18,112 bases of DNA from an uncultured Duncaniella sp. (GTDB taxonomy: Bacteria; Bacteroidota; Bacteroidia; Bacteroidales; Muribaculaceae). Below are positions 15,640 to 18,112 of this stretch, one piece after another. The position numbers were made by a program, and so were the translations under genes. How positions within the stretch are numbered: position 1 is the first letter of the stretch; the number at the start of each line of letters is the position of its first letter. The DNA lies in the NCBI GenBank assembly GCA_910586665.1, contig CAJUIX010000035.1, forward strand, positions 1-18,112, given 5' to 3'. Below the pieces are notes generated by a model that was not told where the DNA came from, made no database searches, and saw only the letters and a list, made by a program, of their open reading frames with translations.

Positions 15640-15674
15640 CTTCATTGTTACTGATATAACGAGTAACAATGAAG
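15640..15674. promoter_or_regulatory. Perfect 13-bp inverted repeat upstream of the RND operon
   Basis: CTTCATTGTTACT (15640-15652) and AGTAACAATGAAG (15662-15674) are exact inverse complements with a nine-base spacer; arm starts are 22 bp apart. It lies just downstream of the predicted - strand promoter (15681-15711), at about +1 to +35 of the efflux transcript. The best reading is an operator for a dimeric repressor such as a TetR-family protein, none of which is encoded here. A 5' RNA hairpin is the alternative. It has no T tract, so it is not a terminator. Confidence 0.7.
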
Positions 15675-15680
15675 ATGGTT

Positions 15681-15711
15681 CAAATGTTCATAAACGGGGC
15701 AATATTGGCAA
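15681..15711 (-). promoter_or_regulatory. Probable promoter of the RND efflux operon
   Basis: On the - strand, TTG (15711 to 15709), 20 bases, then AACATTTG (15688 to 15681), one mismatch from TAnnTTTG. Transcription would begin around 15675, at the edge of the 13-bp inverted repeat, giving a leader of about 90 nt. Confidence 0.5.
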
Positions 15712-15747
15712 TTAATGAAAAATTTCCATAATTTTCTCGTTTTCTTG

Positions 15748-15777
15748 TTGTGCCGAATGAAAAAATAGCTATATTTG
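15748..15777 (+). promoter_or_regulatory. Promoter of serC-serA
   Basis: TTG at 15748-15750, 19 bases, then TATATTTG at 15770-15777, an exact -7 box. The leader to the ATG at 15856 is about 70 nt; no recognised riboswitch or terminator was seen in it. Confidence 0.75.
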
Positions 15778-15855
15778 CGGACGATATGAATGGTTCGTTA
15801 ACAAAGATGACCTTGGATCCATATCACGTTTATTTTATAACATCTATTTATAATT

Positions 15856-16926
15856 ATGAAGAAGCATAATTTCTACGCCGGCCCTTCGATTCTGAGTCAG
15901 TACACCATTAAGAATACGGCCGATGCAATTCTCGATTTCGCAGGTACCGGGCTTTCGATTCTTGAGGTCTCGCACCGCGGCAAAGAATTTGTAGCTGTCA
16001 TGGATGAGGCCCAGCAGCTTGTCAAGGAGTTGCTTGACGTGCCCGAGGGTTACCATGTGCTTTATCTCGGCGGTGGTGCCAGCCTACAGTTCTGCATGGC
16101 TCCTTTCAATCTTCTCCGTACCAAGGCCGGCTATCTCGACACAGGTACATGGGCTGCCAACGCTATCAAGGAGGCCCGTCTCTTTGGTGAGGTAGAGGTG
16201 CTTGCTTCCTCAAAGGATGCCAACTATACCTATTATCCCAAGGGTTATGAGGTTCCCGACAATCTTGACTATTTCCATATCACGACTAACAATACAATCT
16301 ACGGCACCGAGCTTCGCGAGGATCCCGATGTAAAGGTTCCCCTCGTGGCCGACATGTCGTCTGATATTTTCTCTCGTCCTGTCGACGTGTCGAAATATGA
16401 TCTCATCTACGCTGGCGCGCAGAAAAACCTCGGTCCGGCAGGCGCTACCCTCGTCATTGTCAAGGAGAGTGCACTCGGCCATGTCGACCGTCCGATTCCC
16501 ACCATGCTTGACTATCGAACCCACATCAAGAAGGGCTCGATGTTCAACACACCCCCGGTGCTCCCCGTATTCTCCGCTCTCCAGACCCTCCGCTACTACA
16601 AGGAGCTTGGCGGTGTGAAGGAAATGGAGAAGAGAGACCTTGCCAAGGCTAAGCTTCTCTACGATGCAATCGACGCAAGCAAGATGTTTGTCGGTACTGT
16701 CACCGATCCAGCCTCGCGCTCAATCATGAACGTCACCTTCGTCATGACTCCCGAATATAAGGAGCTTGAGAAGGACTTCGTAGACTTCTGCTCTGCCCGC
16801 GGCATTGTCGGCATCAAGGGGCATCGCTCAGTAGGCGGTTTCCGAGCATCGCTCTACAATGCGCTGCCAATCGAGAGCGTACAGGCCCTCGTCGACGCAA
16901 TGAAGGATTTCGAAAACCAGCATTAA
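15856..16926 (+). CDS. serC: Phosphoserine aminotransferase
   Basis: 356 residues, the full family length. SerC converts 3-phosphohydroxypyruvate and glutamate to phosphoserine and 2-oxoglutarate using PLP, and also serves the pyridoxine pathway in some bacteria. Visible marks are the NFYAGPS start, ILEVSHR at 35-41, the glycine-rich YLGGGASLQF at 70-79, TNNTIYGTE at 144-152, ADMSSDIFSRP at 165-175 and the PLP-binding lysine K190 in YAGAQKNLGPAG. The C-terminus has the GIKGHRSVGGFRASLYNA substrate-binding segment. SerA follows after 30 bases on the same strand, so the pair is an operon from the promoter at 15748-15777. Confidence 0.97.
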   Translation: MKKHNFYAGPSILSQYTIKNTADAILDFAGTGLSILEVSHRGKEFVAVMDEAQQLVKELLDVPEGYHVLYLGGGASLQFCMAPFNLLRTKAGYLDTGTWAANAIKEARLFGEVEVLASSKDANYTYYPKGYEVPDNLDYFHITTNNTIYGTELREDPDVKVPLVADMSSDIFSRPVDVSKYDLIYAGAQKNLGPAGATLVIVKESALGHVDRPIPTMLDYRTHIKKGSMFNTPPVLPVFSALQTLRYYKELGGVKEMEKRDLAKAKLLYDAIDASKMFVGTVTDPASRSIMNVTFVMTPEYKELEKDFVDFCSARGIVGIKGHRSVGGFRASLYNALPIESVQALVDAMKDFENQH

Positions 16927-16956
16927 TACTCTCCTCATATAAATATTCGTAGTAAG

Positions 16957-17877
16957 ATGAAAGTACTTATTGCAACAGAAAAGCCCTTTGCGGCAGTGGC
17001 TGTCGACGCGATGCGCAAGGTCATCGAGGACGCCGGGGCGGAACTCATGCTCCTCGAGAAATACGCCGACCACAAGGACCTTCTTGAGGCCGTGGCAACG
17101 GCCGACGCGCTTATTATCCGAAGCGACAAGGTCGATGCAGAGGTGCTTGCCGCCGCTCCCTCGCTGAAGGTGGTTGTCCGTGCCGGTGCCGGCTACGACA
17201 ATGTTGACCTCGCCGCTGCCACCGCTGCCGGAGTCTGCGTGCAGAATACCCCCGGCCAGAATTCCAACGCTGTGGCCGAGCTTGTCTTCGGTATGGCTGT
17301 AATGATGTGTCGCAACATGTATAACGGCACTTCGGGTACGGAATTGAAGGATAAGACTCTCGGTATCCAGGCTTTCGGCCAGGTAGGTCGCAATGTGGCC
17401 CGCATCGCCCGCGGTTTTGATATGAATGTCTCCGCCCTTGACCCCTACTGCCCCGACAATGTAATGGAAGATGCAGGTGTGTCGCCCGTGCACTCTGTCG
17501 AGGAGCTGTATCGCAACAATAAGGTGGTGTCTATCCATATCCCCGCTACTCCTGAGACCCGCAAGTCCATCGGCTACGAGCTTATTGCATCCATGCCCAA
17601 GGGTGGGCTTCTCATCAACACTGCCCGCAAGGAGGTGATTGACGAGGAGGGCTTGATTCGTGCGCTTGACGAGCGTCCCGATCTCAAGTATGCCGCCGAC
17701 GTGGCTCCCGAGCGCGCTGCTGAAATCAAGGAGCGCTTTGGTGACCGCGTATTCTTTACTCCTAAGAAGATGGGCGCCCAGACATCCGAGGCAAACATCA
17801 ACGCCGGCATCGCAGCTGCCCGTCAGGTAATCTCATTCCTCACGACAGGGGAGGAGCGCTTCCGCGTTAACAAGTAA
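16957..17877 (+). CDS. serA: D-3-phosphoglycerate dehydrogenase (short form)
   Basis: 306 residues with no ACT or ASB regulatory domain, so allosteric control by serine through such a domain is not expected. The protein oxidises 3-phosphoglycerate to 3-phosphohydroxypyruvate with NAD+. The D-2-hydroxyacid dehydrogenase fold is clear: VVRAGAGYDNVD at 73-84, NTPGQNSNAVAE at 97-108, the nucleotide-binding GIQAFGQVGRNVA at 136-148, catalytic Arg224 in NTARKEVID and Glu252 in VAPERA. The usual catalytic His of the TPHxG motif is replaced: the segment reads FTPKKMGAQT (267-276), with Lys270 in the His place and one extra residue. From memory, Bacteroidales SerA proteins and the Entamoeba enzyme (called type IIIK) share this lysine. 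The neighbouring serC confirms the assignment. Confidence 0.93.
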   Translation: MKVLIATEKPFAAVAVDAMRKVIEDAGAELMLLEKYADHKDLLEAVATADALIIRSDKVDAEVLAAAPSLKVVVRAGAGYDNVDLAAATAAGVCVQNTPGQNSNAVAELVFGMAVMMCRNMYNGTSGTELKDKTLGIQAFGQVGRNVARIARGFDMNVSALDPYCPDNVMEDAGVSPVHSVEELYRNNKVVSIHIPATPETRKSIGYELIASMPKGGLLINTARKEVIDEEGLIRALDERPDLKYAADVAPERAAEIKERFGDRVFFTPKKMGAQTSEANINAGIAAARQVISFLTTGEERFRVNK

Positions 17878-17902
17878 TTTTGTTAGAATATACGTTAGGT
17901 TG

Positions 17903-17943
17903 AGAGCGTGTACGGTTTTATTGCCGTATGCGCTTTCTTTTTT
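17903..17943 (+). terminator. Intrinsic terminator after serA
   Basis: An 11-pair stem (17905-17915 with 17924-17934, two G-U pairs) with an eight-base loop is followed by TTTC and a further run of six T ending at 17943. The region 17878-18112 holds no gene. Confidence 0.8.
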
Positions 17944-18066
17944 GGGGTAGGAATTTTTTTGAAAAGGGCAGGGGGGATATTTTAAGGTGAAATAGATGAT
18001 GTTTAGTTCTAAAATTCTGAATCGAGTCGTTTAACTGTTAAATTTTAGTTAAAGTAGTTATAAAAA

Positions 18067-18098
18067 TTTGGAGGGGATGAGGAAAGTGGCTACCTTTG
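18067..18098 (+). promoter_or_regulatory. Strong promoter for a gene beyond the window
   Basis: TTTG at 18067-18070, 20 bases, then TACCTTTG at 18091-18098. GTTAAA at 18037 and GTTAAAG at 18048-18054 lie upstream, 11 bp apart, resembling the AT-rich region ahead of the promoter at 122-152. The transcript leaves the window within about 10 bases, so its product is unknown. Confidence 0.8.
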
Positions 18099-18112
18099 CA
18101 CTCGCTTTTGAG

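Noticed and set aside
15640..15674. Inverted repeat as an insertion-sequence end or terminator
   Set aside because: No transposase or matching partner repeat in the window, and no T tract on either side.
16828..17538. 236-codon frame opposite serC and serA
   Set aside because: It spans two well-identified genes and their gap and resembles no known protein.
1..18112. CRISPR arrays, tRNA or rRNA genes, transposases, toxin-antitoxin or defence systems
   Set aside because: No regularly spaced repeats, RNA gene signatures or related protein motifs were found on reading the window.

Overview
The window looks like a chromosomal segment from a gut-type Bacteroidales bacterium, plausibly Muribaculaceae. 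The reasons are the Bacteroidetes promoter signature (TTTG or TTG, about 20 bases, then TAnnTTTG) seen several times, near absence of Shine-Dalgarno sequences, a Bacteroidales-type SerA and SerC pair, a Porin_10-like outer-membrane protein, and a C-terminal tail resembling a type IX secretion (T9SS) sorting domain. The family assignment is inference; the phylum-level call is firm.

Layout. 1-255: AT-rich region with a textbook promoter, a six-codon mini-ORF and an intrinsic terminator (a small RNA or attenuated leader), then a second promoter box just before the porin. 256-3924 (+): putative porin, a strong hairpin, a membrane-anchored solute-binding-domain protein and a six-helix HdeD/DUF308 protein, closed by a terminator. 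4020-6036 (-): a three-gene overlapping operon of exported redox-type proteins, namely a flavodoxin with a T9SS-like tail, an ABM-fold monooxygenase-like protein and a carboxymuconolactone-decarboxylase/cupin fusion. It diverges from an AraC-family regulator (6257-7156, +) across a strikingly dyad-symmetric promoter region. 7253-9781 (+): the AAA+ ATPase RarA and an integral-membrane acyltransferase. 9783-15584 (-): a complete RND tripartite efflux operon (adaptor, pump, outer-membrane factor) with a 13-bp perfect inverted repeat at its probable transcription start. 15856-17877 (+): serC and serA of the phosphorylated serine pathway, a terminator, and a strong promoter that leaves the window.

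How the genes work together. The AraC regulator probably controls both itself and the secreted redox operon through paired sites overlapping the -33 region of each promoter. The RND operon is probably repressed by a dimeric regulator encoded elsewhere. SerA and SerC catalyse the first two steps of serine synthesis; the phosphatase step is not encoded here. No mobile element, CRISPR array, tRNA or rRNA gene was seen, and no stretch over 300 bases lacks a gene. The most unusual items are the exported flavodoxin module, its symmetric divergent promoter, and the mini-ORF/terminator leader ahead of the porin.
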